A model generated the notes under the pieces. The model was not told the origin of the DNA. It saw nothing but the letters and a program-made list of their open reading frames with translations, and did not search any database. The translations under genes were made by a program, and so were the position numbers. Positions 9,201 to 17,736 of a stretch of DNA of 64,000 bases are shown in pieces (the stretch's first letter is position 1; every line of letters begins with the position of its first letter). This DNA is from Pseudobacter ginsenosidimutans (GTDB taxonomy: Bacteria; Bacteroidota; Bacteroidia; Chitinophagales; Chitinophagaceae): positions 1,860,001 through 1,924,000 of the forward strand of contig NZ_CP042431.1 in assembly GCF_007970185.1 (NCBI RefSeq). The letters run 5' to 3'.

Positions 9201-9694
9201 ACCCTACTCCCGATTTCATTTACGGATTCGCTTTGAGCGCAGACTATAAAGGTTTCGATATCGGTATCGATTTCCAGGGCGTATACGGCAATGAAGTATT
9301 CAGAAGCTGGGGCAATGGAAACACATTTGCCGTGTTCAATTACCGGGAAGACAGGATGGGAAGATGGCATGGCGCCGGCACTTCCAACTGGGAGCCACAG
9401 GTAAACGACCTGCGTGGTATCAACAAACAAAATTCCTCTTACATGATCGAAGACGGAAGCTATCTCCGTATCCGCAATGTAAGTATCGGGTACAATGTGC
9501 CGATCAAAAAGGAAGGGTTCACCCGCTTTGCGAAATCGCTCCGCGTTTTCCTGAATGCGCAGAATCTGGTAACCTTCAAAGACAATTCCGGTTTCTCCCC
9601 CGAGTTTGGAGGAAATGCCATCGAGTTTGGAGTAGACAGAGGCTCTTATCCCCTGCCTGCCATTTACTCATTCGGATTCAATGTAACATTCTAA
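6299..9694 (+). CDS. SusC/RagA-family TonB-dependent outer-membrane transporter with STN domain
   Basis: This 1131-residue transporter contains, in order: a signal peptide region (about 20-43), a secretin/TonB N-terminal STN domain (about 46-118, KVSLNMQSADIKRVLIAIEKK), a carboxypeptidase-regulatory-like beta domain (about 130-200), the SusC signature QVVVIGYGTAQKRDITGSI near 207-225, the plug (about 215-335, with FGVRGANGVIIVTTKKG) and a long barrel ending in an aromatic strand (SFGFNVTF). It would import oligosaccharides in a TonB-dependent way as a complex with the SusD partner 5 bases downstream. The STN domain is the part that signals to FecR. The first ATG (6299) is used; an internal ATG at residue 23 (6365) would also leave a signal peptide. 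Confidence 0.95.
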   Translation: MKKIRICPDFPGRPTITKLVILMKLTFAIILIGCLHVSANVRSQSKVSLNMQSADIKRVLIAIEKKTSFRFLYNSSLLTEQPKVTITANNEDVLSVVNRLLANTLIAYEVLNNNLVVLKKEDVIINQVAVKGRITNAAGEPLAAVSVRVKGSNAGTSTDAEGRYSIEVPNDAVLVISSVSYLTQEISVNGRAEINIILETNNAQLEQVVVIGYGTAQKRDITGSIAKVSGREVADKPNTNPLSSLQGKVSGVSIINTGLPGQEPDIRIRGTVSRSQTKPLYVVDGLFNDNINFLNPADIESIEILKDPSSLAIFGVRGANGVIIVTTKKGRTGQLTVNLNASIGIKKITDEVKMADAVQFKTLFDEQRQNEGQPPFAYYDKFTGNSNWVDLIAKKNAIVSNNNVSVSAGTEKNKFYMGVGYIKEQGLIKHEDLDKILLSINDELRVSKAIKLSFNLNGYRATPPAANDFVQAINATPIVEPFNKERGIYNRLPDQIGGPQVPNPVMLVEEKKNTDLQREYRVIGSVSGEVNFLRDFNFKSTFYLDLGFNDQRRYTPRIRVWSADLDTADWQNGYQNTQVFQKENTYSKFQQEYLLTWKKKFGDHNLTALGGFTTYFNSYTETNGRVTQFANGTPIPRDKRFWYVDNFFGDPGTRVSGVSTGGDLFGNDKPLQWEQATVSYLFRALYNYQGKYMLNASFRRDGSSEISPENRYQNFIALGAAWEMTRENFMERQTIFDYLKVKASYGVLGNQYTEIHYPYYPQLVSGSSAVFGNNVVAAYTPSYIADQNLKWEQVRSAEAGVEFAILKNRLRVEAVYYHKKTTDLLTNYPGLSGQKPGITNAGEIENKGVEASATWTDKLPNGIGYSISGNITSFKNKVLSIYQPGFEIISGASRVTAGMPIGYFYGYVVEGVYQSYADKISSPRAGFFGEYGPGDLKFKDVAGPKDANGKPTGPDGVVDDNDRTMIGNPTPDFIYGFALSADYKGFDIGIDFQGVYGNEVFRSWGNGNTFAVFNYREDRMGRWHGAGTSNWEPQVNDLRGINKQNSSYMIEDGSYLRIRNVSIGYNVPIKKEGFTRFAKSLRVFLNAQNLVTFKDNSGFSPEFGGNAIEFGVDRGSYPLPAIYSFGFNVTF

Positions 9695-9699
9695 AACTA

Positions 9700-11232
9700 A
9701 TGATCATGAAACTTAATAATAAATGGATCAGCGCTTTGTTGCCGGTGATGTTGCTCATGACAGGCATGGCAGGTTGCTCCAAATTCCTCGACAGGAAACC
9801 ACTGGGCGTAGGAACCCAGGATGATATCGTTCAGGGCGGCGTGGAAGGAATGGTGTTCGGACTTTATGGAGAGCTGCGCAAAAGCGGTGTGAGCGGATTT
9901 CCCACCATTGGCTTGCATAATGTTCGTTCTGATGATGCGGTCAAAGGAAGTACTTCCGGTGATGAGTCAGCGATAACAGCCATTTTCGATGAATTCAAAT
10001 ACGATCCCTCTTACAATCAGGTTACCACCTATTGGGACGATCACTATGCTTTCATCACTTTGTGCAATGCAGTTATTCACGAAGTGGATTCGCTTAAACT
10101 CACAGACCAGGCCAGTTTGCAGAACCGTGGGGAAGCCACTTTCCTCCGGGCCTTCGCTTATTTTGACCTGGTGCGCAATTTTGGAAGTGTGCCGAAGATC
10201 GATTTCAAGATCTATCTTCCCTCAGATGCCAATGTTCCCAAAGTGCCGGTAACTGAGATCTATGCACTCATTGATGCAGACCTCGATTTTGCCATTGCCA
10301 ATCTGCCGCCGGAATGGGAGGCCAAATTCATTGGCAGATCAACAAAAGGCGCTGCTGATGCACTGAAAGCCAAAACCCTTTTGTACAGGCAGAACTGGGC
10401 CGGCGCGCTCGCCAAAGCTGAAGATGTGATCAGCTCACAACGTTATTCACTGATCGATCCCTATTACAGGTTGTTCAAGGAAGAAGGTGAGAACTCAAAA
10501 GAATCCCTGTTCGAAATTCAGATGTATGTGAATGCGAATGGCTCCGTGAATCTTGGTAACAATTATAATCAGTCGCAGGGTGTTCGTGGTGCAGGTGAAT
10601 GGAATCTCGGCTGGGGCTTCAATGCGCCAACGGCAAGTTTGGTGAATTCTTATGAGACCGGTGATCCGCGCAGGGAAGCTACCATCCTGTTCTCAGGAGA
10701 ATCAGATGGCGGCACAGCCAATGGTGGATATAATAAGGTACTTCCACCAGCCAATATCTCTGCTCAACCCTATTGGAACAAAAAAGTATACACCGATCCT
10801 ACGCGTCGCGGGCTCATCACCATCACGGATGGTGATCCGCAATTCAGCCGCTGGCTCAATATTCCCAAACTGCGTTATGCAGATGTTCTGCTTATGGCTG
10901 CAGAAGCTGCCAATGAACTGGGAGGTCCTGCCAATACCACAAAGGCGCTGGATTACCTGGAGCAGGTAAGGTTCAGGGCAAGACAAGGGAACAATGCTAT
11001 TCTTCCCGAAGTTGAAATAACAGATCAGGCCCTGCTCCGCGCGGCTATCCAACGTGAACGGAGAGCCGAACTGGCCATGGAAGGCGAAAGATTCTATGAC
11101 CTGGTGAGATGGGGCAGAGCGCTGGAAGTGCTGGGGCCGCTCGGTTACCAGGATAAGAATAAGTATTATCCGATCCCTCAGAGCGCTATCGATAAATCCG
11201 GTGGCACACTGATCCAGAATCCTGACTATTGA
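9700..11232 (+). CDS. SusD/RagB-family surface glycan-binding lipoprotein
   Basis: This is a 510-residue lipoprotein with a lipobox ending at Cys26 (LLMTGMAGC). The SusD helical TPR-like scaffold is visible in segments such as NRGEATFLRAFAYFDLVRNFGSVP and the C-terminal RERRAELAMEGERFYDLVRWGRA, both typical family signatures. It caps the SusC barrel and captures oligosaccharide at the cell surface. The open frame extends far upstream inside susC, but only the ATG at 9700 (or 9706, two codons on) places the lipoprotein signal at the N-terminus, so the longer reading is rejected. Confidence 0.95.
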   Translation: MIMKLNNKWISALLPVMLLMTGMAGCSKFLDRKPLGVGTQDDIVQGGVEGMVFGLYGELRKSGVSGFPTIGLHNVRSDDAVKGSTSGDESAITAIFDEFKYDPSYNQVTTYWDDHYAFITLCNAVIHEVDSLKLTDQASLQNRGEATFLRAFAYFDLVRNFGSVPKIDFKIYLPSDANVPKVPVTEIYALIDADLDFAIANLPPEWEAKFIGRSTKGAADALKAKTLLYRQNWAGALAKAEDVISSQRYSLIDPYYRLFKEEGENSKESLFEIQMYVNANGSVNLGNNYNQSQGVRGAGEWNLGWGFNAPTASLVNSYETGDPRREATILFSGESDGGTANGGYNKVLPPANISAQPYWNKKVYTDPTRRGLITITDGDPQFSRWLNIPKLRYADVLLMAAEAANELGGPANTTKALDYLEQVRFRARQGNNAILPEVEITDQALLRAAIQRERRAELAMEGERFYDLVRWGRALEVLGPLGYQDKNKYYPIPQSAIDKSGGTLIQNPDY

Positions 11233-11281
11233 TAACAGGACCGGATAACCGAAATATTTTTTCATACTGAAAAGATCTTTT

Positions 11282-12115
11282 ATGAAAAGCAATCAATCTT
11301 TCTTCATTATATGTCTGCTGGCCGTTCTGGCCGGCGCCAGCTGTCAGAAACTCGACAGGCCCGGTATGCCCGAATACCCGGTAGATCAGGCCAACCCGGG
11401 AGGCGCGCTGAATTTCTTTACAGCATTTGAGGGTACGGAGGTTGACAGTATTCGCGCCAATTTTGGTCAACCTGTGAACGCCACATGGGTGGATGGAATA
11501 AGTGGAAAAGCATACAAAGGCGGACCCGATTCTTATATTAAATATCCTTCAGCCAATAACTTCTCAAGGGCAACCAGTTTCACCATTTCATTCTGGTTGA
11601 AAAAAACGCCCCATCCACCTGGATCTGCAGCCGAAATGGTATTTGGATTGTCAACCACCAAAGGAGAAATAGAGCACAAGAGCGATATATTCCTCCTCAT
11701 CGAAGATGGCAATCAGAGTACAGCAGAGTTGGCAACATTCAAGTTTTATCTCCTCGATCAATGGTTTGAATACAACGGCGATAAGCGTATTCCCAATGTT
11801 TTGAACGATCAATGGCATCATTTTGCTTTCACCTACGATGAAAACAGCTCCAAACTGGTTACGTATGTTGATGGCGCCGAGCCTACCAATCTACCTGCTG
11901 GTTTTGGCGATGTGAAATTTCAAGGTAATCCACGCGGCAAACTGGACCTGACCAAATCCGCTGGTCTGATAATCGGTGGGCCTGCAGCATTGGCTGTAGG
12001 TGTAAAACCTCCCGTATGGATGGTGGAATACACAGGTGCATTGGATCAGTTCCGGCTCTACAACAAAGTGCTGACCCAGGCTGAGATCACTGCCCTTTTT
12101 AATGGAAAACAATAA
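11282..12115 (+). CDS. LamG-like (concanavalin A fold) surface lipoprotein
   Basis: This 277-residue protein starts with a lipoprotein signal ending at Cys21 (LAVLAGASC). From about residue 45 it has a jelly-roll LamG/pentraxin-like domain: SYIKYPSANNFSRATSFTISFWLKK, DQWHHFAFTYDENSSKLVTYVDG and the C-terminal ALDQFRLYNKVLTQAEITALF, all standard for LamG-type domains. Placed after SusD in the PUL, it is probably an auxiliary glycan-binding protein (SusE/SGBP position), although no binding residues can be named. It overlaps the longest possible start of the next gene by 14 bases. Confidence 0.85.
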   Translation: MKSNQSFFIICLLAVLAGASCQKLDRPGMPEYPVDQANPGGALNFFTAFEGTEVDSIRANFGQPVNATWVDGISGKAYKGGPDSYIKYPSANNFSRATSFTISFWLKKTPHPPGSAAEMVFGLSTTKGEIEHKSDIFLLIEDGNQSTAELATFKFYLLDQWFEYNGDKRIPNVLNDQWHHFAFTYDENSSKLVTYVDGAEPTNLPAGFGDVKFQGNPRGKLDLTKSAGLIIGGPAALAVGVKPPVWMVEYTGALDQFRLYNKVLTQAEITALFNGKQ

Positions 12116-12155
12116 AAAGATCCGGTTCATTTCGTTCCCTATATCGTCAATAACC

Positions 12156-13819
12156 ATGCGAAAAAAAATGACCCTGTTTGCAGCTATTGTATTGGTAACT
12201 GCCTGCAGCCGCAGCGGTTCATCGCCGGATCCCGATCCGCCGCCAACCCCTGTGAACTTCAGTTTCTCGTACTGGACCATTGACGAAAAACCGGCGCTGA
12301 CAACTTATTACGATGTGAGCAGGCAGCCACTGATCAAATTCAGGCTGCCTGCCAAAATTGATAAAGCCTCTGCGAGTGCAGCGGTTTCGCTGACCAAACA
12401 CCAGGGCGGTACCGTTCCATTAAATCTGACCTATGAACACAGCGACAGCATCTTGGTTCTACAGCCAACCCAACAGCTGAACCATTACGAAAAATATTTC
12501 CTGGAAGTAGCATCATCACTCAAGTCAGCCAACGGCGGGCATTTGCAACAGCCCGTACAGTTGCAGTTAGTCACATCACTGGACAGCTCTGACAAGTATC
12601 CGCGTATCACCGATGAGCAATTGCTCTCAAAAGTGCAGGAACAAACATTCCGGTATTTCTGGGACTTTGCTCATCCGGTCAGCGGATTGGCCAGAGAAAG
12701 AAATACTTCCGGTGATATTGTAACCTCAGGTGGTTCGGGTTTCGGCATCATGGCCATTGTAACGGCAGTGCACCGCAACTTCATCACGAGGGCGCAAGCG
12801 CTGACGCGGTTGCAGACAATAGTAGCCTTTCTGAAAAATGCTGAAAAAGTACACGGCGCATTTCCGCACTGGCTGAACGGCGCCACAGGAAAGATCATTC
12901 CCTTCAGCGCTAAAGATAATGGCGCAGACCTGGTGGAAACTGGGTACCTGATGCAGGGACTGCTCACTGCCAGGCAGTTCTTCAACAAACCCGATGCCCC
13001 GGAAGCCGTACTCCGCGCGGATATCAATCAACTTTGGGAGGGCGTGGAATGGAGCTGGTTCAGAAAGAACAATCAGCAGGAACTGTACTGGCATTATAGT
13101 GCCGATCTGCAATGGGAAATGAATCTGCCCATCCAGGGCTGGAATGAATGTTTGATCACTTATGTGCTGGCTGCCGGAGCCCCGGTTCACACCATTCCGA
13201 AGTCGGTGTATGATGAAGGTTGGGCAAGGAACGGCGCCATGCGCAACAACAATAATTATTACGGGGTGAAATTGCCACTGGGCCCGGCAATGGGCGGGCC
13301 CTTATTCTTTTCTCATTATTCATTTTTGGGCCTTGACCCAGAGGACTGAAAGATGCTTATGCCGATTATGAAGAACAGGTGATCAACCACACGAAGATCA
13401 ATTACCAGTATGCCATCAATAATCCCAATCATTATTTCGGGTATTCCGATGAATGCTGGGGACTCACGGCAAGCGATATCCCAGGCGGCTATGCAGCGAG
13501 TTCGCCCACCAATGATCTGGGCGTGATCGCGCCCACAGCAGCGCTCTCATCTTTTCCCTACACTCCTTCAGAATCCATGAAGGCGTTGAAATTCTTCTAT
13601 TATGTACTCGGCGATAAACTTTTTAAAGAATACGGCTTTGCCGATGCGTTCTCATTGAAAGATATATGGGTGGCAGATTCTTTTCTTGCCATCGATCAGG
13701 GTCCTATTATTATAATGATCGAGAACTACCGGAGCGGACTGCTCTGGAACCTGTTCATGAGCTGCGATGAAGTGAAAACAGGATTGCAGAAACTGGGATT
13801 TACGCATCCCGGTATTTAA
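12156..13819 (+). pseudogene. GH144-type (endo-beta-1,2-glucanase-like) lipoprotein, interrupted by a frameshift
   Basis: Two adjacent frames, 12156-13349 and 13379-13819, together give one enzyme homologous along its whole length to the next gene. The first part runs from a lipoprotein signal (MRKKMTLFAAIVLVTACS, Cys17) through an Ig-like N-terminal domain (about 35-140) into the glucoamylase-like alpha/alpha barrel (QEQTFRYFWDFAHPVSGLARE...), and stops at ...SFLGLDPED. The second part resumes as GLKDAYADYEEQ.... Restoring one A at about 13340 (GACCCAGAGG to GACCCAAGAGG) gives LGLDPRGLKD, identical to the paralogue, so a single-base deletion is the cause. A start at 12102 is possible but would put 18 residues before the signal. 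As sequenced it lacks the C-terminal third of the catalytic domain and is probably inactive, unless this is a sequencing error. Confidence 0.85.
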
Positions 13820-13840
13820 TTGAACCATCAAAAAGAAACA

Positions 13841-15205
13841 ATGACCAGTAAATTCAGATACAGCGTATATGCTTTGATTTCGTTCATGCTTTTGGGTTAT
13901 ACTTCTTTTTTGCAGGCGCAGAAGAAGAAAGTCCAGGCAAAGGAAACAGTGAGTACCACTATCATTCCCGATCTCACAGATGAGCAATTGCTGGACCTTG
14001 TTCAAAAACAAACCTTCCGGTATTTCTGGGATTTCGGTCATCCGGTATCCGGGCTTAGCCGGGAGCGGAGCAATATCGCTTATGATTATGGAGATGAAGT
14101 GGTCACTACCGGTGGCTCAGGGTTTGGAGTGATGGCCATTATTGTGGCGGCAGAGCGTGGATGGATACCGCGAGATTCAGCACTGGCGCGGCTTCAGAAG
14201 ATCGTGACCTTTCTCAGTAAAGCCGATCACTACCATGGCATCTTCGCACACTGGCTCAATGGCAGTACGGGAAAAACGATTCCCTTCAGCAGGAAAGATG
14301 ATGGAGGTGATATTGTTGAATCCTCTTTTCTATTTCAGGGTTTGCTTTGTGCGCGGCAATACTTTAATAAGGAAGCGCCTGAAGAGACACGGCTTCGCAA
14401 TACCATCAACTGGCTCTGGAATGAAGCCGAATGGGATTGGTACACGCAGGGCGGAAGGAATGTGCTTTACTGGCACTGGAGCCCCAACAACGGATGGAGT
14501 ATGAATTTCGAGATCCGCGGATTCAATGAATGTCTTATCACTTATGTATTGGCGGCTTCATCGCAACGCTATCCCGTGAAACCCGAAGTGTATCACCAGG
14601 GATGGGCCAATAGCTGGTTCTTTCGCAACGGCAGATCGTTCTATGGGATAGAACTTCCGCTGGGCTTCGATTATGGCGGTCCGCTCTTCTTTTCTCATTA
14701 CTCATTTCTGGGCCTCGATCCTCGCGGGCTGAAGGACAAATATGCAGACTACTGGACCCAGACCACGCACCATGTACAAATTAACCGGGAGCATTGCATC
14801 CGGAATCCGAACAAATTCAAAGGATATGGCGCGGATTGCTGGGGACTTACTGCCAGCGATACCTACAACGGTTACAGTGCGCATTCACCAGACAATGATA
14901 ATGGCACCATTTCTCCTACAGCTGCTCTATCTTCCTTTCCCTATAGTCCCAAAGAGAGCATGCAGGCGCTACGTCATTTTTATTACAAGCTCGGCGATAA
15001 GCTCTGGACGCAATATGGTTTTGTGGATGCCTTCAATGAAACCCAGAACTGGGTGGCAGGTTCACACCTGGCCATCGATCAGGGACCGATCATTGTGATG
15101 ATAGAGAACTACCGTTCCGGACTGCTCTGGAAGCTGTTCATGAGCTGCCCGGAAATCAAAAATGGACTGACGCGACTGGGATTCGAAAGCCCGGCGTTGA
15201 AGTAG
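13841..15205 (+). CDS. GH144-type glucoamylase-family protein, probable endo-beta-1,2-glucanase
   Basis: This intact protein of 454 residues has a signal peptide (YSVYALISFMLLGYTSFLQAQ) and then the full glucoamylase-like (alpha/alpha)6 domain: TFRYFWDFGHPVSGLSRER, TTGGSGFGVMAII, HWLNGSTGKTIPFSRKDDGGDIVESSFLFQGLL, ECLITYVLAASS, DCWGLTASD and a closing AIDQGPIIVMIENYRSGLLW. The founding GH144 enzyme, from Chitinophaga pinensis, cleaves linear beta-1,2-glucan, and this protein has that family's architecture and size; substrate assignment here is by family and context. The frame opens with a TTG at 13820, abutting the previous stop, but the ATG at 13841 starts the signal peptide and is preferred. 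It lacks the Ig-like N-terminal domain of its paralogue and, having no lipobox, is probably periplasmic. Confidence 0.88.
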   Translation: MTSKFRYSVYALISFMLLGYTSFLQAQKKKVQAKETVSTTIIPDLTDEQLLDLVQKQTFRYFWDFGHPVSGLSRERSNIAYDYGDEVVTTGGSGFGVMAIIVAAERGWIPRDSALARLQKIVTFLSKADHYHGIFAHWLNGSTGKTIPFSRKDDGGDIVESSFLFQGLLCARQYFNKEAPEETRLRNTINWLWNEAEWDWYTQGGRNVLYWHWSPNNGWSMNFEIRGFNECLITYVLAASSQRYPVKPEVYHQGWANSWFFRNGRSFYGIELPLGFDYGGPLFFSHYSFLGLDPRGLKDKYADYWTQTTHHVQINREHCIRNPNKFKGYGADCWGLTASDTYNGYSAHSPDNDNGTISPTAALSSFPYSPKESMQALRHFYYKLGDKLWTQYGFVDAFNETQNWVAGSHLAIDQGPIIVMIENYRSGLLWKLFMSCPEIKNGLTRLGFESPALK

Positions 15206-15389
15206 TAATGAAAAATATCATCGAAACTTGATGATATGCTACCAGTCATTAGTGAAGTAATGAAGTATTTTGGTGGATATGTCCATGCATTTGATACGTC
15301 AATAATACGTCAGCGGCTTTTTCAATGCTGATCAACGAATGCCGGCATTTATATTTTTTGAGATTTGTATTCAGAAAAAATGAAATAGT

Positions 15390-17642
15390 ATGATCAATAG
15401 ATGGCTTGTCGCCTTTCTGATGCTGATGACCGTGTCGGCATTTGCACAAAAAAAAGATATGAATACCACGGTGAGTAAACTCCTGCAGCAAATGACGCTG
15501 GAAGAAAAACTCGGTCAGCTCAACCTGCCTTCGATTGGATTCGATGTTACAGGTCCGATCCTTAGTCAGGGTGTGGAAGAAAAGATCCGCAAAGGTTTGG
15601 TGGGAGGTGTGTTCAATACCTTCACGCCATCGGCTGTTCGAAAACTGCAGGACCTGGCCGTGAAAGAAACAAGACTGAAGATCCCGCTGCTTTTTGGATA
15701 TGACGTGATCCATGGTCACCGCACCATCTTCCCCATCAATCTTGGTCTGGCAGCCTCCTGGGATATGGACCTGCTGCAACGCACAGCCCGCGTGGCTGCT
15801 GAAGAGGCCAGCGCCGATGGTCTTAACTGGACCTTCTCCCCGATGGTGGACATCGCCCGTGATCCGCGCTGGGGCCGCGTAAGTGAAGGCGCTGGTGAAG
15901 ATCCTTACCTGGGATCACAGATCGGAAAAGCCATGGTACAGGGCTATCAGGGAATTGATCTCTCGAAGAACAATACCATCCTCGCCTGTGTGAAACATTT
16001 TGCATTGTATGGCGCTTCAGAAGCAGGAAGGGATTACAATACTGTCGACATGAGCCGCGTAAAAATGTACAACGAATACCTGCCGCCTTACAAAGCTGCT
16101 GTGCAGGCTGGCGCTGGTTCGGTAATGACCAGCTTCAATGAGATCGATGGCATTCCCGCTACCGCCAACAAATGGCTGCTCACGGATCTGCTGCGCAAAC
16201 AATACGGCTTTAATGGATTGATCGTAACGGATTACACCGCCATTAATGAAATGATCGCGCATGGAATGGGTGATGAAAAGAAAGTAGGTGAACTCTCATT
16301 GAATGCCGGCGTTGACATGGATATGGTAGGCGAAGTATTTCTCAAACACGGAGCACAACTGGTGAAAGAAGGAAAAGTATCGATGGCTCAGATAGATGCA
16401 GCAGTCCGCAGGATACTGGAAGCAAAATTCAAACTCGGACTATTTGAAGATCCTTACCGATATATCAGCGAAGAGCGCAATAAAACAGAGATCATGAATG
16501 CGCAGCAACTGGCGCTGAGCAAGGAAGCTGCGATAAAAAGCATGGTGCTGCTGAAGAACAGTAACCAGGTGTTACCATTGAATGCTTCCAAAAAAATTGC
16601 TTTCATCGGGCCGCTGGTAAAAGACCAGCGCAACCTGATCGGAAGCTGGAGTGGCGCCGGTGATTACAAGAAAGCCGTGAGCCTCTGGGCCGCACTCGAA
16701 CAAAAAGGTGGTGGATATCTCTATGCCAAAGGTTGTAATTTATTGGAAGATGAAAACCTGCTCAAGCGCCTCAATGCGCATGATGGACAGATCACTCGTG
16801 AAACGGCAACTCCTGAGCAACTGATCACAGAAGCCGTGGCAACTGCGCAGCAGGCTGATGTAGTAGTGGCGGTGCTGGGAGAAGCATTTGGTATGAGTGG
16901 AGAAGCTGCCAGTCGTAGTATGATCGGATTGCCCGAAAATCAACTGGCTTTGCTGAAAGCATTGAAAGCAACCGGCAAACCTGTTGTGTTGGTATTGATG
17001 AATGGAAGACCGCTCACTGTGAGCTGGGAGAACGAGAATATCGATGCCATCCTGGAAACCTGGTTCGGTGGAACGCAGGCTGGCGCTGCCATTGCAGATG
17101 TGTTGTTCGGCGCGGCCAATCCTTCCGGTAAGCTCACTATGAGCTGGCCCCGGAATGTAGGACAGATCCCCATTTACTATAATGCAAAAAACACCGGTCG
17201 CCCCCTCGACGAAAACCAAAAGTATACAACCAAGTACCTCGATGTTCCCAACACGCCGCTGTATCCATTTGGTTATGGACTGAGCTATACCACCTTTACT
17301 TATGGCGATCTGAAACTGGACAAGAAAAGCATCACTGCAAAAGATAAAATACAGGTGACTGTGACTGTTAGTAACACAGGGAATTATGATGGTGTTGAAA
17401 CAGTACAGCTATACATCCGTGACCTGGTAGGAACCATTACCAGACCAGTGAAAGAGTTGAAAGGATTCAAAAAAGTGGAATTGAAAAAAGGTGAATCGAA
17501 GGAAGTCAGCTTTACAATTTCTGTGGAGGATCTGAAATTCTATAACAGTGATCTGAAGTTTGTGGCGGAGCCTGGTGCTTTCAAAGTGTTTGTGGGAGGG
17601 AATTCGCAGGAAGTGAAAGAAGCAGGTTTTGAATTGAAATGA
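15390..17642 (+). CDS. bglX: Glycoside hydrolase family 3 beta-glucosidase (BglX-like)
   Basis: This 750-residue periplasmic enzyme has a signal peptide (MINRWLVAFLMLMTVSAFAQ) and the three-part GH3 layout: an N-terminal TIM barrel (about 25-385), a C-terminal alpha/beta sandwich (about 390-620) and a fibronectin type III-like domain (about 650-745). The barrel carries ACVKHFALYGASEAGRDYN and the nucleophile segment LIVTDYTA with Asp281. GH3 enzymes release glucose from the non-reducing end of beta-glucans. Next to two GH144 enzymes it would finish beta-1,2-gluco-oligosaccharides, as shown for the GH3 partner of a GH144 gene in Bacteroides. It is the last gene of the PUL and is followed by a terminator. 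Confidence 0.93.
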   Translation: MINRWLVAFLMLMTVSAFAQKKDMNTTVSKLLQQMTLEEKLGQLNLPSIGFDVTGPILSQGVEEKIRKGLVGGVFNTFTPSAVRKLQDLAVKETRLKIPLLFGYDVIHGHRTIFPINLGLAASWDMDLLQRTARVAAEEASADGLNWTFSPMVDIARDPRWGRVSEGAGEDPYLGSQIGKAMVQGYQGIDLSKNNTILACVKHFALYGASEAGRDYNTVDMSRVKMYNEYLPPYKAAVQAGAGSVMTSFNEIDGIPATANKWLLTDLLRKQYGFNGLIVTDYTAINEMIAHGMGDEKKVGELSLNAGVDMDMVGEVFLKHGAQLVKEGKVSMAQIDAAVRRILEAKFKLGLFEDPYRYISEERNKTEIMNAQQLALSKEAAIKSMVLLKNSNQVLPLNASKKIAFIGPLVKDQRNLIGSWSGAGDYKKAVSLWAALEQKGGGYLYAKGCNLLEDENLLKRLNAHDGQITRETATPEQLITEAVATAQQADVVVAVLGEAFGMSGEAASRSMIGLPENQLALLKALKATGKPVVLVLMNGRPLTVSWENENIDAILETWFGGTQAGAAIADVLFGAANPSGKLTMSWPRNVGQIPIYYNAKNTGRPLDENQKYTTKYLDVPNTPLYPFGYGLSYTTFTYGDLKLDKKSITAKDKIQVTVTVSNTGNYDGVETVQLYIRDLVGTITRPVKELKGFKKVELKKGESKEVSFTISVEDLKFYNSDLKFVAEPGAFKVFVGGNSQEVKEAGFELK

Positions 17643-17669
17643 TAGTACGGGGTTGATTTTTATAAACCA

Positions 17670-17706
17670 GGGGATATTCGGCCTAACCTGAATATCCTCT
17701 TTTTTT
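17670..17706 (+). terminator. Intrinsic terminator at the end of the PUL
   Basis: GGGGATATTC at 17670-17679 pairs with GAATATCCTC at 17690-17699 (10 bp with one G-T pair), followed by seven T. It lies 28 bases after the GH3 stop. Confidence 0.8.
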
Positions 17707-17736
17707 ATTTGAGAGGACTGGTTTACAATTTTCCGG

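Noticed and set aside
9364-9699. A longer N-terminus for the SusD-family protein
   Set aside because: It lies inside the susC coding region and would bury the lipoprotein signal; the ATG at 9700 fits the family.
15215-15237. ATATCATC/GATGATAT hairpin between GH144 and GH3 genes as a terminator
   Set aside because: It is A/T-rich and has no T-run, so it is unlikely to stop transcription before the GH3 gene.
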